64,000 nt of DNA, taken from positions 229,976-293,975 of the forward strand of contig NZ_KK069988.1 in assembly GCF_000576425.1 (NCBI RefSeq), written 5' to 3'. Below the pieces are notes generated by a model. That model ran no database searches. It saw nothing but the letters and a program-made list of their open reading frames with translations, and was not told the DNA's origin. Numbering within the stretch: the first letter of the stretch is position 1; every line of letters begins with the position of its first letter. Below are positions 54,116 through 62,781 of the stretch, in pieces. This stretch comes from Brachybacterium phenoliresistens. GTDB taxonomy: Bacteria; Actinomycetota; Actinomycetes; Actinomycetales; Dermabacteraceae. Both the position numbers and the translations under genes were made by a program.

Positions 54116-54751
54116 ATGCCTGGACCCCGCGGCGAGTACCGCAAGAGCGCGCAGCGGCGTGCGCAGATCCTCGACGCCGCCTTCGAGGTGTTCTCCCGCT
54201 CCGGGTACACCGCGAGCTCCGTCAACGAGATCGCCCGGCAGGTCGGGATCACGCAGACCGGCGTGCTGCACCACTTCGCCGGCGGGAAGAAGGCTCTTCT
54301 GCAGGCCGTCCTCGAGCAGCGCGACGCCCGCGCCGAAGGGGTGCTGGAGCGGCGCACCGGGCGTGCCTTCCTCGCCGGCCTGGTCGAGATCTCCCGGGCC
54401 CAGGCCTCCCAGCGCGGCGTGGTCCAGATGTACCGCCACCTCTCCGCCGAGGCGGTGGACCCCGAGCATCCCGCCCACCGGTATTTCCGCGACCGCCTGC
54501 GCCGGATCGCCGCTGCTGTCGAGGGGGCCTTCTGCGAGGTCGCCGCGGAGGGCGGCCTGCGGGAGGGCGTCGACCCGGCTCAGGCGGCCCAGCGCACCCT
54601 CGCCATGACCGAAGGGCTCGAGCACCTCTGGCTGATGGGGCACGAGGTCGACATGGCCGAGGACATCCGCCGGGTCATCGACGAGTTCCTCGTCGAGCCC
54701 CTCCCCTCGGCCCCGGACCGCCAGGACCCGGATGCGGGGGAGGGCGCATGA
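54116..54751 (+). CDS. TetR-family transcriptional regulator
   Basis: A 211-residue TetR regulator: RRAQILDAAFEVFSRSGYTASSVNEIARQVGITQTGVLHHFAGGKKAL (in parts) is the helix-turn-helix, and the C-terminal domain has AMTEGLEHLWLMGHEVDM. The ligand is unknown; context suggests a sugar or nucleoside. ATG at 54116 comes eight bases after TAGCGT, a -10 box, so the mRNA may be leaderless. The nucleoside hydrolase gene begins 4 nt before its end, and the MFS-GH1 genes are divergent from it. Confidence 0.9.
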   Translation: MPGPRGEYRKSAQRRAQILDAAFEVFSRSGYTASSVNEIARQVGITQTGVLHHFAGGKKALLQAVLEQRDARAEGVLERRTGRAFLAGLVEISRAQASQRGVVQMYRHLSAEAVDPEHPAHRYFRDRLRRIAAAVEGAFCEVAAEGGLREGVDPAQAAQRTLAMTEGLEHLWLMGHEVDMAEDIRRVIDEFLVEPLPSAPDRQDPDAGEGA

Positions 54752-55569
54752 CCTGGAGGATCGGGCCGCGCACCCGGGTCGTCGTCGACAACGACTGGGC
54801 CGGGGACCCGGACGGGCTCGTCGCCCTGGCGCACCACCTGCTCTCGCCGACCGATGCCGTCGTCACCGTCACCGGCAGCTTCACGAGCCCGCTGTTCGGC
54901 GATCCCACCGGGACCGCCGCGCGCGGGGCGGCGATGGCGCGAGAGCTCATGGATCTGGTGGGCGGCCATGGGGGCGTCCCCGTGCACGCCGGGGCCGATT
55001 CCGCCTTCGCCGGCCGGCCCCGGCAGAGCGAGGCCGCCCGCGCCATCGTCGCGGCGGCGCAGGAGGAGTGCGTGCTGGTGTGCGGGGGCCCGCTCACCAA
55101 CGTCGCCGACGCGCTGATCCGCGAACCCGGCATCACCGCGCGGATCCGCCTGCTCTGGGTCGGCGGCACGCAGGAGGACGGGGCCGCCGAGTACAACCGC
55201 GACACCGACCCGGTCGCCGCCCGGTTCGTCCTCGAGCACCCGCAGCTGCGCATCGACCGCTTCCCCCGGGAGACCTACCGGCTGCTGGCGGTCTCCGTGG
55301 CGGAGCTCGAGCTGATGCTCACCGAGGGCGGTCCCATCGGCCGCTGGCTCTGGCAGCGGTACCGGGACCTGCCGCTGCCCGAGGGTGTCGAGGTCGACCC
55401 GGTGTGGCCGCTGGGTGACAGCGCTCCGCTGGCCCTGACCGCGCTGCACCACGGCGCCGTGCGGTTCTCGGAGGATGACGGCCTCTCGCACCACCGCACC
55501 TGCACCGCTCTGGATCCGCGGCTGATCATCGGGGACCTCGCCGCGCGCCTGCGCCTGTCCTCCCCATGA
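54748..55569 (+). CDS. Nucleoside hydrolase-like protein
   Basis: A 273-residue protein of the inosine/uridine nucleoside hydrolase fold. The N-terminal DNDWAGDPDGLVALAHHLLS carries the calcium-binding Asp cluster, though the usual DTDPGxDD is DNDWAGDPD, so the second Asp of the final pair is replaced. The later GGPLTNVADAL and EYNRDTDPVAARFVL segments are conserved. It would split ribose or another pentose from a base. Coupling with TetR (ATGA overlap) and the GH1-MFS neighbours suggest a substrate other than ordinary nucleosides. Confidence 0.8.
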   Translation: MTWRIGPRTRVVVDNDWAGDPDGLVALAHHLLSPTDAVVTVTGSFTSPLFGDPTGTAARGAAMARELMDLVGGHGGVPVHAGADSAFAGRPRQSEAARAIVAAAQEECVLVCGGPLTNVADALIREPGITARIRLLWVGGTQEDGAAEYNRDTDPVAARFVLEHPQLRIDRFPRETYRLLAVSVAELELMLTEGGPIGRWLWQRYRDLPLPEGVEVDPVWPLGDSAPLALTALHHGAVRFSEDDGLSHHRTCTALDPRLIIGDLAARLRLSSP

Positions 55570-55636
55570 CCCGCCGATGCACATCACCCTCGCCCGCACT
55601 CCCGACCGGTGCGTCGAGGTGGAACAATCGAGCACG

Positions 55637-56857
55637 ATGACCACCCTCGACGCCCCGACCTCGCCCCCCAGCGCCCCGCAGCGGTCCTCCGGGACGCCCG
55701 CGCGGCGCACCCTGACCATCGGCCCGCACACGGTGGACACCCCCGTGGTGCTCGCCCCGATGGCCGGGATCACGAACATGGCCTTCCGGCTGCTGTGCCG
55801 TGAGTTCGGCGCGCTCCACAGCGAGGACGACGGCGGCCTGTTCGTCTCGGAGATGGTGACCACCCGGGCGCTGGTCGAGGACCACGCGGAGTCCTGGCGC
55901 CTGGTGACGATGGGGGAGCGGGAGCGTCCCCGCTCGGTGCAGCTGTACGGGGTCGACCCCGCGACCGTGCGCCGCGCCGTGGAGATGATCCGGGAGCGGG
56001 ACCTCGCCGACCACATCGACCTCAACTTCGGGTGCCCGGTGCCGAAGGTGACCCGGCGCGGCGGCGGCGGGATCCTGCCGTGGAAGACGGAGCTGTTCAC
56101 CCGGATCGTGCGCGGCGCCGTCGAGGCCGCCGGGGACGTCCCCGTGACGGTCAAGACCCGCATCGGGATCGACGAGGACCATGTGACCTACCGCGACGCC
56201 GGGCTCATCGCCCAGGAGGTCGGGGCGGCCGCGATCGCCCTGCACGGGCGCACCGTCACCCAGCACTACTCCGGACAGGCGAACTGGGACGCGATCGCGG
56301 ACCTGAAGTCCCTGGTCACCGGCATCCCCGTGCTGGGCAACGGCGACATCTGGTCGGCCGAGGACGCGCTGCGCATGGTCGAGCAGACCGGCTGCGACGG
56401 GGTCGTGGTCGGCCGCGGCTGCCAGGGCCGGCCCTGGCTGTTCGCCGATCTCGCGGCCGGCTTCGCCGGGAGCGATGCCCGGGTGCGTCCCACGCTCGGC
56501 GAGGTCGCCCGGATCCTGCGCCGCCATGCGGAGCTGCTCGTGGAGTTCTTCGAGGACGAGGGGCGCGGCATCCGCGACCTGCGCAAGCACGTGGCCTGGT
56601 ACTTCAAGGGGTACCCGGTGGGCGGGGAGATGCGCCACCGGCTGGCGACCATGGAATCGCTCGAGGACCTCGACGCGAAGCTCGCCGAGCTCGACGCGGA
56701 CTCGCCCTACCCCGGAGAGGCGGTCGAAGGACCCCGCGGGCGCGCGGGCACGCCCAAGCGGGCCGTCTGCCCGCAGGGGTGGATGGACTCCCGCGAGATC
56801 ACCGCCGACATCGCCGCGCGCCTGCACGAGGCCGAGCTCAGCGTGTCCGGTGGGTGA
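55637..56857 (+). CDS. dusB: tRNA-dihydrouridine synthase
   Basis: A 406-residue Dus enzyme with FMN barrel: VLAPMAGITNMAFRLLCREFG, FVSEMVTTRALVE, DLNFGCPVPKV (catalytic Cys), GAAAIALHGRT and VLGNGDIWSAEDALRM. The C-terminal helical part has WYFKGYPVG. It reduces uridines in tRNA D-loops. ATG at 55637 begins after the Asp/Gln-rich upstream frame; an ATG 20 codons earlier is less likely. dgt begins four bases after its stop, and dnaG follows, the standard dus-dgt-dnaG cluster. Confidence 0.93.
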   Translation: MTTLDAPTSPPSAPQRSSGTPARRTLTIGPHTVDTPVVLAPMAGITNMAFRLLCREFGALHSEDDGGLFVSEMVTTRALVEDHAESWRLVTMGERERPRSVQLYGVDPATVRRAVEMIRERDLADHIDLNFGCPVPKVTRRGGGGILPWKTELFTRIVRGAVEAAGDVPVTVKTRIGIDEDHVTYRDAGLIAQEVGAAAIALHGRTVTQHYSGQANWDAIADLKSLVTGIPVLGNGDIWSAEDALRMVEQTGCDGVVVGRGCQGRPWLFADLAAGFAGSDARVRPTLGEVARILRRHAELLVEFFEDEGRGIRDLRKHVAWYFKGYPVGGEMRHRLATMESLEDLDAKLAELDADSPYPGEAVEGPRGRAGTPKRAVCPQGWMDSREITADIAARLHEAELSVSGG

Positions 56858-56861
56858 GCCG

Positions 56862-58172
56862 ATGACCTCTCCGGCATCGGCCCCGGCGGGCTACGATCCG
56901 GCGGATCTCGAGCGCTGGGCGCCGGAGCCGCCGAAGTCCCGCACGCGCACCCCCTTCCAGCGCGATCGCGCGCGCGTGCTGCACTCCTCGGCGCTGCGCC
57001 GCCTGGGAGCGAAGACGCAGGTCCTCGGCGCCGGCTCGAACGACTTCTCCCGGACCCGGCTCACGCACTCCCTCGAGGTCGCCCAGGTGGGGCGGGACCT
57101 CGCCATCGAGCTGGGCTGCGACCCGGACGTCGTCGATGCCGCCTGCCTCTCCCACGACCTCGGCCACCCGCCCTTCGGCCACAACGGCGAGAAGGTCCTG
57201 GACGACATCGCCGCGGACTTCGGCGGCTTCGAGGGCAACGCCCAGACGCTGCGTCTGCTCACGCGGCTCGAGCCGAAGGTCATCGGGGAGGACCGCCCGT
57301 ACGGGCTGAACCTCACCCGCGCGGTGGTCGACGCGGCCATCAAGTACCCGTGGACGCGCCGCCAGGGCCCGGATCCGCGCTCCCCGAAGTTCGGCGCCTA
57401 TGCCGACGACGTCGACGTCTACTCCTGGGCCCGCGAGGGCGCCGTGCCGGGGCGGAAGTGCTTCGAGGCGCAGGTCATGGACGTCTCCGACGACATCGCC
57501 TATTCGGTGCACGACGTCGAGGACGCCATCACCGGGGGCTCTCTCGAGCTCGAAGCGCTGGCGGACCCGCAGGAGCGGGCGGCCGCGCTGTACGTCGTCC
57601 AGGACTGGTACACCCCCGAGGACTCCCTGGAGGAGCTCGACGAGGCCCTGTCGCGGCTCGAGGCCGAGGCCTCCTGGGTGCGCGGCTTCGACGGCTCGCT
57701 GCGTGCCGCCGCGGCCCTGAAGGACCTCACCAGCCAGCTGATCGGGCGCTTCACCCACGCCGTCGTGGCCGCCTCGCGGGAGGTGCACGGGGACGTGCCG
57801 CTGGCCCGCTATCGCGGCGAGCTCGTCGTGCCCGCGAGCGTGCGCCGGGAGATCGCGGTCCTCAAGGGGCTGGCCGCCGCGTACGTGATGTCCTCCGCGA
57901 CCCAGCAGCCCGTGTATGCGCAGCAGGAGCAGATCATCCGCGAGCTGTATGCGCTGCTGTGGAACACCGGCACCACCCATCTCAGCCCGATCTTCGCCGA
58001 GCTGTGGGAGAGCGCCCCCGACGACGACGCGCGGCGCCGCGTCGTGGTCGACCAGATCGCCTCGTACACCGATGTCACGGCGCGGCGGCTGCACGATGCG
58101 CTCTACGATCGGAGCACCACGCACGTCACGGCGGCGGACACCCCGCTGCCCGGTCTGGGATCGGAGCTCTGA
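56862..58172 (+). CDS. dgt: Deoxyguanosine triphosphate triphosphohydrolase-like protein
   Basis: A 436-residue HD-domain dNTPase: RTRLTHSLEVAQVGR, AACLSHDLGHPPFGHNGEKVLD (HD motif, about 85-105), NLTRAVVDAAIKYPW, and VMDVSDDIAYSVHDVEDA. It removes triphosphate from dNTPs to keep pools balanced. The start is ATG 56862, close after dusB. The gene ends eight bases before dnaG starts. Length is typical of the actinobacterial dgt family. Confidence 0.94.
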   Translation: MTSPASAPAGYDPADLERWAPEPPKSRTRTPFQRDRARVLHSSALRRLGAKTQVLGAGSNDFSRTRLTHSLEVAQVGRDLAIELGCDPDVVDAACLSHDLGHPPFGHNGEKVLDDIAADFGGFEGNAQTLRLLTRLEPKVIGEDRPYGLNLTRAVVDAAIKYPWTRRQGPDPRSPKFGAYADDVDVYSWAREGAVPGRKCFEAQVMDVSDDIAYSVHDVEDAITGGSLELEALADPQERAAALYVVQDWYTPEDSLEELDEALSRLEAEASWVRGFDGSLRAAAALKDLTSQLIGRFTHAVVAASREVHGDVPLARYRGELVVPASVRREIAVLKGLAAAYVMSSATQQPVYAQQEQIIRELYALLWNTGTTHLSPIFAELWESAPDDDARRRVVVDQIASYTDVTARRLHDALYDRSTTHVTAADTPLPGLGSEL

Positions 58173-58179
58173 GGACACG

Positions 58180-60153
58180 GTGAGCTCGGGCAGGATCCGA
58201 CGCGAGGACATCGACCAGGTCCGCGATCGCGCACGCCTGGAGGAGGTCGTCAGCGAGCACGTCACGCTGCGCACCGCCGGCATCGGCTCCATGAAGGGCC
58301 TGTGCCCCTTCCACGACGAGAAGACGCCGTCCTTCCATATCCGCCCCCAGCTGGGCCATTGGCACTGCTTCGGCTGCGGCGAGGGCGGGGACGTGTTCGC
58401 CTTCGTGCAGAAGATCAACCACCTCAGCTTCGTCGAGGCCGTGGAGATGCTCGCCGGCCGCTACCAGGTCCAGCTCCGGTACGAGGAGTCCGGGCCGGGC
58501 GGGGGCGGTCGCGGCGAGCGCACCGACTTCGGGACCCGTCAGCGCCTGCTGGACGCCCACGCCATCGCCGAGGAGTACTTCCGCGAGCAGCTCGCGACGC
58601 CGGCCGCCGAGGTGGGCCGCCGCTTCCTCGCCGAGCGCGGCTTCGACCGCGCGGCCGCGGAGCGCTTCGGCGTGGGATTCGCCCCCGAGGGCTGGGACTC
58701 CCTGCTGGGGCACCTGCGCGGTCGCGGCTTCACCGAGCCCGAGCTGCAGTCCAGCGGACTCGTCTCGCAGGGGCAGCGCGGCGTGTACGACCGGTTCCGC
58801 GGCCGGCTGACGTGGCCGATCCGCGACGTCACGGGGAAGACCATCGGCTTCGGGGCCCGGCGCCTGCTGGAGAGCGACAAGGGACCCAAGTACCTCAACA
58901 CCCCCGAGTCGCCGCTGTACCACAAGGCGAAGGTCCTCTACGGGCTCGACCTCGCCCGCAAGGAGATCGCCGCCCAGCACCGCGTGGTCGTCGTCGAGGG
59001 GTACACCGATGTGATGGCCGCCCACCTGGCCGGGGTCACGACCGCCGTGGCCAGCTGCGGGACCGCCTTCGGCGCCGAGCACGTGAAGATGGTCCGCCGG
59101 GTGATGGGGGATACCGCGGCGACGGCGGCGCTGAACCTCGGCGGGGAGAGCCGCGGCATGCGAGGCGAGGTCATCTTCACCTTCGACGGCGACGCGGCCG
59201 GCCAGAAGGCGGCCCTGCGCGCCTTCGAGGAGGACCAGCGCTTCGTCGCGCAGACCTTCGTGGCCGTCGAGCCCAGCGGCATGGACCCCTGCGAGCTTCG
59301 GATCGCCAAGGGGGACGAGGCCGTGCGCGACCTCATCGACTCCCGCATGCCGATGTTCGAGTTCGCGATCCGCTCGGTGCTCGACCAGGTGGACCTGAAC
59401 ACCGTCGAAGGCCAGGTCAGCGGGCTGCGGATGGCGGCCCCCGTGGTCGCGCAGATCCGCGACCACGCCATGCGGCCGGAGTACGCGCGCCGTCTGTCCG
59501 GATGGCTCGGCATGGACGAGCGCACCGTGCTGCGCGCGGTGCACGACGCCTCGCGCAGCGCCCCGCGCCCGGGGCGCCACGCCGCGCCCGCGACGGCCCC
59601 GCAGGGCTCCGAGCCTGCGGCCGATGCCGCCGCGCCGATCGTCGCCGCGCCGCGGATCGCCGACGTGGTCAGCCCTCGCGATCCGGTGGGCCAGGTCGAG
59701 CTGCAGTCCCTCGCCGTCATGCTGCAGGCGCCGAACCACCTGGACGCCGAGAAGGTCGCCTCCCTGCCCGACGACTCCTTCCACGTCCCGGCGCTGCAGG
59801 GGGTCTGGGACGTGATGCTCGCGGCCGGAACGCTGCTGGACGCCGTCGAGGGGACGCTGAGCCCCGGCCGCTACATCGACCAGGTGCTCGAGATCGCGGG
59901 GGAGACCACCCGCCCCCTGGTCGTCGAGATCGCGAACCATCCGCTGCCGGCCCGGGACGAGGCGGCGCTGGGGCGGCTGGCGACCTCCCTGCTGGACCGG
60001 CTCGTCGAGCTGTCGGTCACGCGCGAGTACTCGGTGCTCAAGCAGCGACTGCAGCGCGTGGACCCCGGTCGCGACCCCGAGCGCTACCAGCAGATCCTCA
60101 CCCAGCTCAGCGCCGTGCAGGAGAAGCGTCGGGCGATCCGCGGCGCCGACTGA
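58180..60153 (+). CDS. dnaG: DNA primase
   Basis: A 657-residue primase: N-terminal zinc ribbon (CPFHDEKTPSFHI and WHCFGCGEGGDVFAFVQ, about 38-70), a TOPRIM core (VVVVEGYTDVMAAHLAGV near residue 270 and the FTFDGDAAGQKAALRAF stretch near 330), and a C-terminal DnaB-binding helical domain after a Pro/Ala linker. It makes RNA primers at the replication fork. GTG at 58180 has GAGG six bases upstream. Between the TOPRIM motifs is a short insertion (NLGGESRGMRG). tRNA and csp genes follow. Confidence 0.96.
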   Translation: MSSGRIRREDIDQVRDRARLEEVVSEHVTLRTAGIGSMKGLCPFHDEKTPSFHIRPQLGHWHCFGCGEGGDVFAFVQKINHLSFVEAVEMLAGRYQVQLRYEESGPGGGGRGERTDFGTRQRLLDAHAIAEEYFREQLATPAAEVGRRFLAERGFDRAAAERFGVGFAPEGWDSLLGHLRGRGFTEPELQSSGLVSQGQRGVYDRFRGRLTWPIRDVTGKTIGFGARRLLESDKGPKYLNTPESPLYHKAKVLYGLDLARKEIAAQHRVVVVEGYTDVMAAHLAGVTTAVASCGTAFGAEHVKMVRRVMGDTAATAALNLGGESRGMRGEVIFTFDGDAAGQKAALRAFEEDQRFVAQTFVAVEPSGMDPCELRIAKGDEAVRDLIDSRMPMFEFAIRSVLDQVDLNTVEGQVSGLRMAAPVVAQIRDHAMRPEYARRLSGWLGMDERTVLRAVHDASRSAPRPGRHAAPATAPQGSEPAADAAAPIVAAPRIADVVSPRDPVGQVELQSLAVMLQAPNHLDAEKVASLPDDSFHVPALQGVWDVMLAAGTLLDAVEGTLSPGRYIDQVLEIAGETTRPLVVEIANHPLPARDEAALGRLATSLLDRLVELSVTREYSVLKQRLQRVDPGRDPERYQQILTQLSAVQEKRRAIRGAD

Positions 60154-60232
60154 CCCCGGGGGCCGCCGCGGATTCGCGGCATGCCCGCGGAGCTGGAAGA
60201 ATGGGCCGGTCTCCCGGCCCCGCCGGGTGCGC

Positions 60233-60306
60233 GGGCCTGTAGCTCAGTCGGTCAGAGCACCGGACTCATAATCCGTCGGTCGTGGGTTCAAGCCCCACCA
60301 GGCCTA
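60233..60306 (+). tRNA. tRNA with CAT anticodon (Met or Ile2)
   Basis: A full cloverleaf: acceptor GGGCCTG (60233-60239) with CAGGCCT (60299-60305), D-stem GCTC/GAGC, anticodon loop CTCATAA, T-stem GTGGG/CCCAC with TTCAAGC. CCA is not encoded (next bases are CCT). The anticodon CAT serves both elongator Met and, after lysidine modification, Ile. The G1-U72 pair and the variable-loop sequence resemble Ile2 tRNAs, but this is not decisive. Confidence 0.9.
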
Positions 60307-60977
60307 CCTGCGATGCCGTGACCTGCGCTCGGGCGCCGCCCCGGCGCAGGCGGCGGCGCCGGCCCGGGCGGACGCCTGCCCGGCGACGCGCCGGAGACCA
60401 CGGCGGACATCCGCTGTGCAACGGTTCGGCAACGCGCGGTGCCTCCGGTCACTGTGTGCGCGACGCGGGGGCCGGAGTCGTGTAGCGTAGGACATGTCCG
60501 CGGCGCAGGCTGCGGGCGTCCGTGCGAAGCACTCCTGGGTGGCAGCCATCGGCTGGCGGCAGAGATGCCGCTTCGCACATGCACGGGGCGTCCATGCTCC
60601 CGTGCGCGTCTCTAGGATTTGGTTTTCATCTCAGCACTGGCATCACCGGCAGCTTCCCTCACTCATCGCGACCCCTCGCGTCCTCTCCACTGGCGTCACG
60701 CCGCGGATGACGTGCTCGTCGCGACGACCTCGGGCGAATATGCTGGCCACATCGTTTCGGACAGCGGGATCTTCTGTGTCTTCGGGTCGATGGGCGAGAA
60801 CCACGGAAGCGCGGATTCCCTCGCGGGAGCCCGCGCCATCCTCGAGAGTCCCCAGCGGAAACGCGACTCCTCCACCACGACACGCTTCGCCTCTGCGAAG
60901 CATGCCTCGTCGAGGCCCGCGCGACCGCACTCTCTGGCCGAGCCCTCGGCCGAACACATAGTAGAAAGAAGCACCCC
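60307..60977 (+). other. 670-bp non-coding upstream region of the cold-shock gene
   Basis: No convincing gene in six frames; the stretch is less G+C-rich than its neighbours after about 60600. Inverted repeats occur at 60522-60530 with 60570-60578 (GTGCGAAGC/GCTTCGCAC), GCTTCGC-CTCT-GCGAAGC near 60884-60901 and GGCCGAG-CC-CTCGGCC at 60937-60952. TAGCGT (60483-60488) could be a -10 box, which would give a leader of nearly 490 bases. Cold-shock mRNAs in other bacteria have long structured leaders; the true start is not known here. Confidence 0.5.
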
Positions 60978-61181
60978 ATGACTACTGGCACCGTGAAGTG
61001 GTTCAACTCCGACAAGGGCTTCGGCTTCATCGCTCCCGATGACGGCACCCCCGACGTCTTCGCTCACTTCAGCAACATCGCCGGCTCCGGTTTCCGCAAC
61101 CTGGAGGAGAACCAGAAGGTCTCCTTCGAGGTCGAGCGCACCGACCGCGGCATGGCCGCGGTGAACATCCAGGCCATCTGA
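60978..61181 (+). CDS. cspA: Cold-shock protein (CspA family)
   Basis: A 67-residue protein with [21 protein letters not shown] (in parts) and VFAHFSNI, the RNP1 and RNP2 motifs of the cold-shock OB fold that binds single-stranded RNA. AAAGAAG lies six bases before the ATG. It ends with two tandem terminators and has a long upstream region. Confidence 0.96.
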   Translation: MTTGTVKWFNSDKGFGFIAPDDGTPDVFAHFSNIAGSGFRNLEENQKVSFEVERTDRGMAAVNIQAI

Positions 61182-61196
61182 GCCTCGGAGCACCCA

Positions 61197-61228
61197 GGAA
61201 CGCCCGCCGGATCTCCGGCGGGCGTTCC
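61197..61228 (+). terminator. cspA terminator 1
   Basis: Perfect 14-bp arms (61197-61210 and 61215-61228) with the loop ATCT, 16 bases after the stop codon. The following hairpin is nearly the same sequence. Confidence 0.8.
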
Positions 61229-61256
61229 CGCGTCCGGGGCTGCCCCCGTACGCACC

Positions 61257-61290
61257 AGGAACGCCCGCCGATCGCTCGGCGGGCGTTCCT
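61257..61290 (+). terminator. cspA terminator 2 (duplicate)
   Basis: Perfect 15-bp arms (61257-61271 and 61276-61290) with the loop TCGC; arm sequence and the trailing GCGTCCGGGG match terminator 1, so the hairpin and its flank look duplicated in tandem. Its mirror symmetry may also stop transcription from the desaturase side. Confidence 0.8.
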
Positions 61291-61369
61291 GCGTCCGGGG
61301 CGCCGGCGATCCCGGCGGCGACGGACGACGGACAACGGGGCGGGGAACGAGGGACGACGGGACCCGGCG

Positions 61370-61440
61370 CCGAAAGACGACGGGCCCCGGAGCCGAAAGA
61401 CGACGGGGGCCCGGAGCCGAAAGACGACGGGGGCCCGGCG
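61370..61440. repeat. Three tandem 23-24 bp units before the desaturase end
   Basis: Units CCGAAAGACGACGGG followed by (C/G)GCCCGG at 61370-61392, 61393-61416 and 61417-61440; the flanking AGGGACGACGGGA (near 61349 and 61444) is a degraded relative. The region 61291-61493 has no gene. Confidence 0.8.
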
Positions 61441-61493
61441 ACGAGGGACGACGGGACGGAGGCCGCCCCGTCGTCGGTCGTGCCGCCCGCGGG

Positions 61494-62603
61494 TCAGGCC
61501 CGGTTGCGGTACTGCGCCATCAGCGGACACTCGAAGGGATCGCGGGCGGCGATCCCGACCGTGTTCAGGTAGCGGATCACCGAGACGTACGAGCCGTAGA
61601 CGGACTCCTCGGTGTAGGGCACGTGCAGACGCTCGCACTGCTCGCGGACGATCTCCCGGGCGCGCGCGAGGTGGGGGCGCGGCATCGAGGGGAACAGGTG
61701 GTGCTCGATCTGGTAGTTGAGGCCGCCGAAGATGGCGGTCGCCCACCAGCCGCCGCGGATGTTGCGCGAGGTGCGCACCTGCTTGGAGAAGAAGTCCAGG
61801 CGGGCGTCCCGCGCGACGAGGGGCATGCCCGTGTGGTTCGGCGCGAACGAGGCGCCCATCGAGAAGCCGAACACGGCGATCTGCACGCCGAGGAACGCGA
61901 AGGCCATGCCGAGCGGCAGCATGAGGAAGACCGGGACGGCGATCAGCGCGAAGCGCCCGAGCACGAGGGCGAGCTCGAGGGCGCGATGGGTGGTCTGCCT
62001 GGCCCCGAAGAGGTGCTTGAAGCTGTGCAGGTAGAGGTTCAGGCCCTCGAGGAGCAGCAGGGGGAAGAACAGCCAGCCCTGCCGCTTGGTGATCCACCGG
62101 CTGAGCCCGCGGGAGGCGGCGGCGTCATCGGCCGTGAACGCGATCACGTCCACGGCGATGTCGGGGTCCTTGTCGACGCGGTTGGGGTTGCCGTGGTGGC
62201 GGGTGTGCTTGGTCTCCCACCAGCTGTAGCTGAGGCCGATCATCCCCGCCAGCACCCGCGCCAGCAGCGTGTTGGACTTCCCGCCGGCCAGGACCTGGCG
62301 GTGGCCGGCCTCATGGGCGACGAAGGCGACCTGGGTGAGGACCAGGCCGGAGACCCCGGCCACGATGAGCTGGAGCCAGCTGTCGCCGAGCAGCACGAAG
62401 GCCGCGACGCAGGCGGCGCTGACCAGCGCGAGGACCGCCCCGAGCAGGATGTAGTACCAGCGCGCACGGCGCAGGAGGCCCTCGGCCTTCACGAGGTTCG
62501 AGACCTCCATGAAGGCACGCAGCTGGGGAGGGAACGATCCCGCGTCCACGGGGGCGTGCGCGGGAGCGCCGGACGCGGGAGCGGGAAGGACGGTAGCGGT
62601 CAT
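61494..62603 (-). CDS. Membrane fatty-acid desaturase
   Basis: A 369-residue integral membrane desaturase with three His boxes: HEAGH (about 118-122), HTRHH (about 154-158) and QIEHH (about 306-310), plus hydrophobic pairs between them. The last box with Gln marks the acyl-lipid or front-end-like group. It introduces a double bond into membrane fatty acids; the position is not predictable. GAGGAG four to six bases upstream supports ATG 62603. It is encoded next to the cold-shock gene, and both would suit adjustment to cold, though no shared regulation is shown. Confidence 0.9.
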   Translation of the reverse strand: MTATVLPAPASGAPAHAPVDAGSFPPQLRAFMEVSNLVKAEGLLRRARWYYILLGAVLALVSAACVAAFVLLGDSWLQLIVAGVSGLVLTQVAFVAHEAGHRQVLAGGKSNTLLARVLAGMIGLSYSWWETKHTRHHGNPNRVDKDPDIAVDVIAFTADDAAASRGLSRWITKRQGWLFFPLLLLEGLNLYLHSFKHLFGARQTTHRALELALVLGRFALIAVPVFLMLPLGMAFAFLGVQIAVFGFSMGASFAPNHTGMPLVARDARLDFFSKQVRTSRNIRGGWWATAIFGGLNYQIEHHLFPSMPRPHLARAREIVREQCERLHVPYTEESVYGSYVSVIRYLNTVGIAARDPFECPLMAQYRNRA

Positions 62604-62781
62604 GGGACTCCTCGGGTCGAGGTGACGCGTGGACCGCGCCGGGTTCGCCGAGGGGCTCCCCAACTCCTCCTACGGTACGGGCCGCGGCTGGGAGACGCGT
62701 GCGCGATCCACGAGAACACCCCTGCCGCGCCCGCGCGACTACCATGGGACGACCCCCGGAACCTCGACAACGGAGCGAACC

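Noticed and set aside
60643-60957. A 104-codon minus-strand frame in the cspA upstream region
   Set aside because: No ribosome-binding site, unusual composition (Arg/Gly/Ser) and no family resemblance; other frames in the region are just as open.
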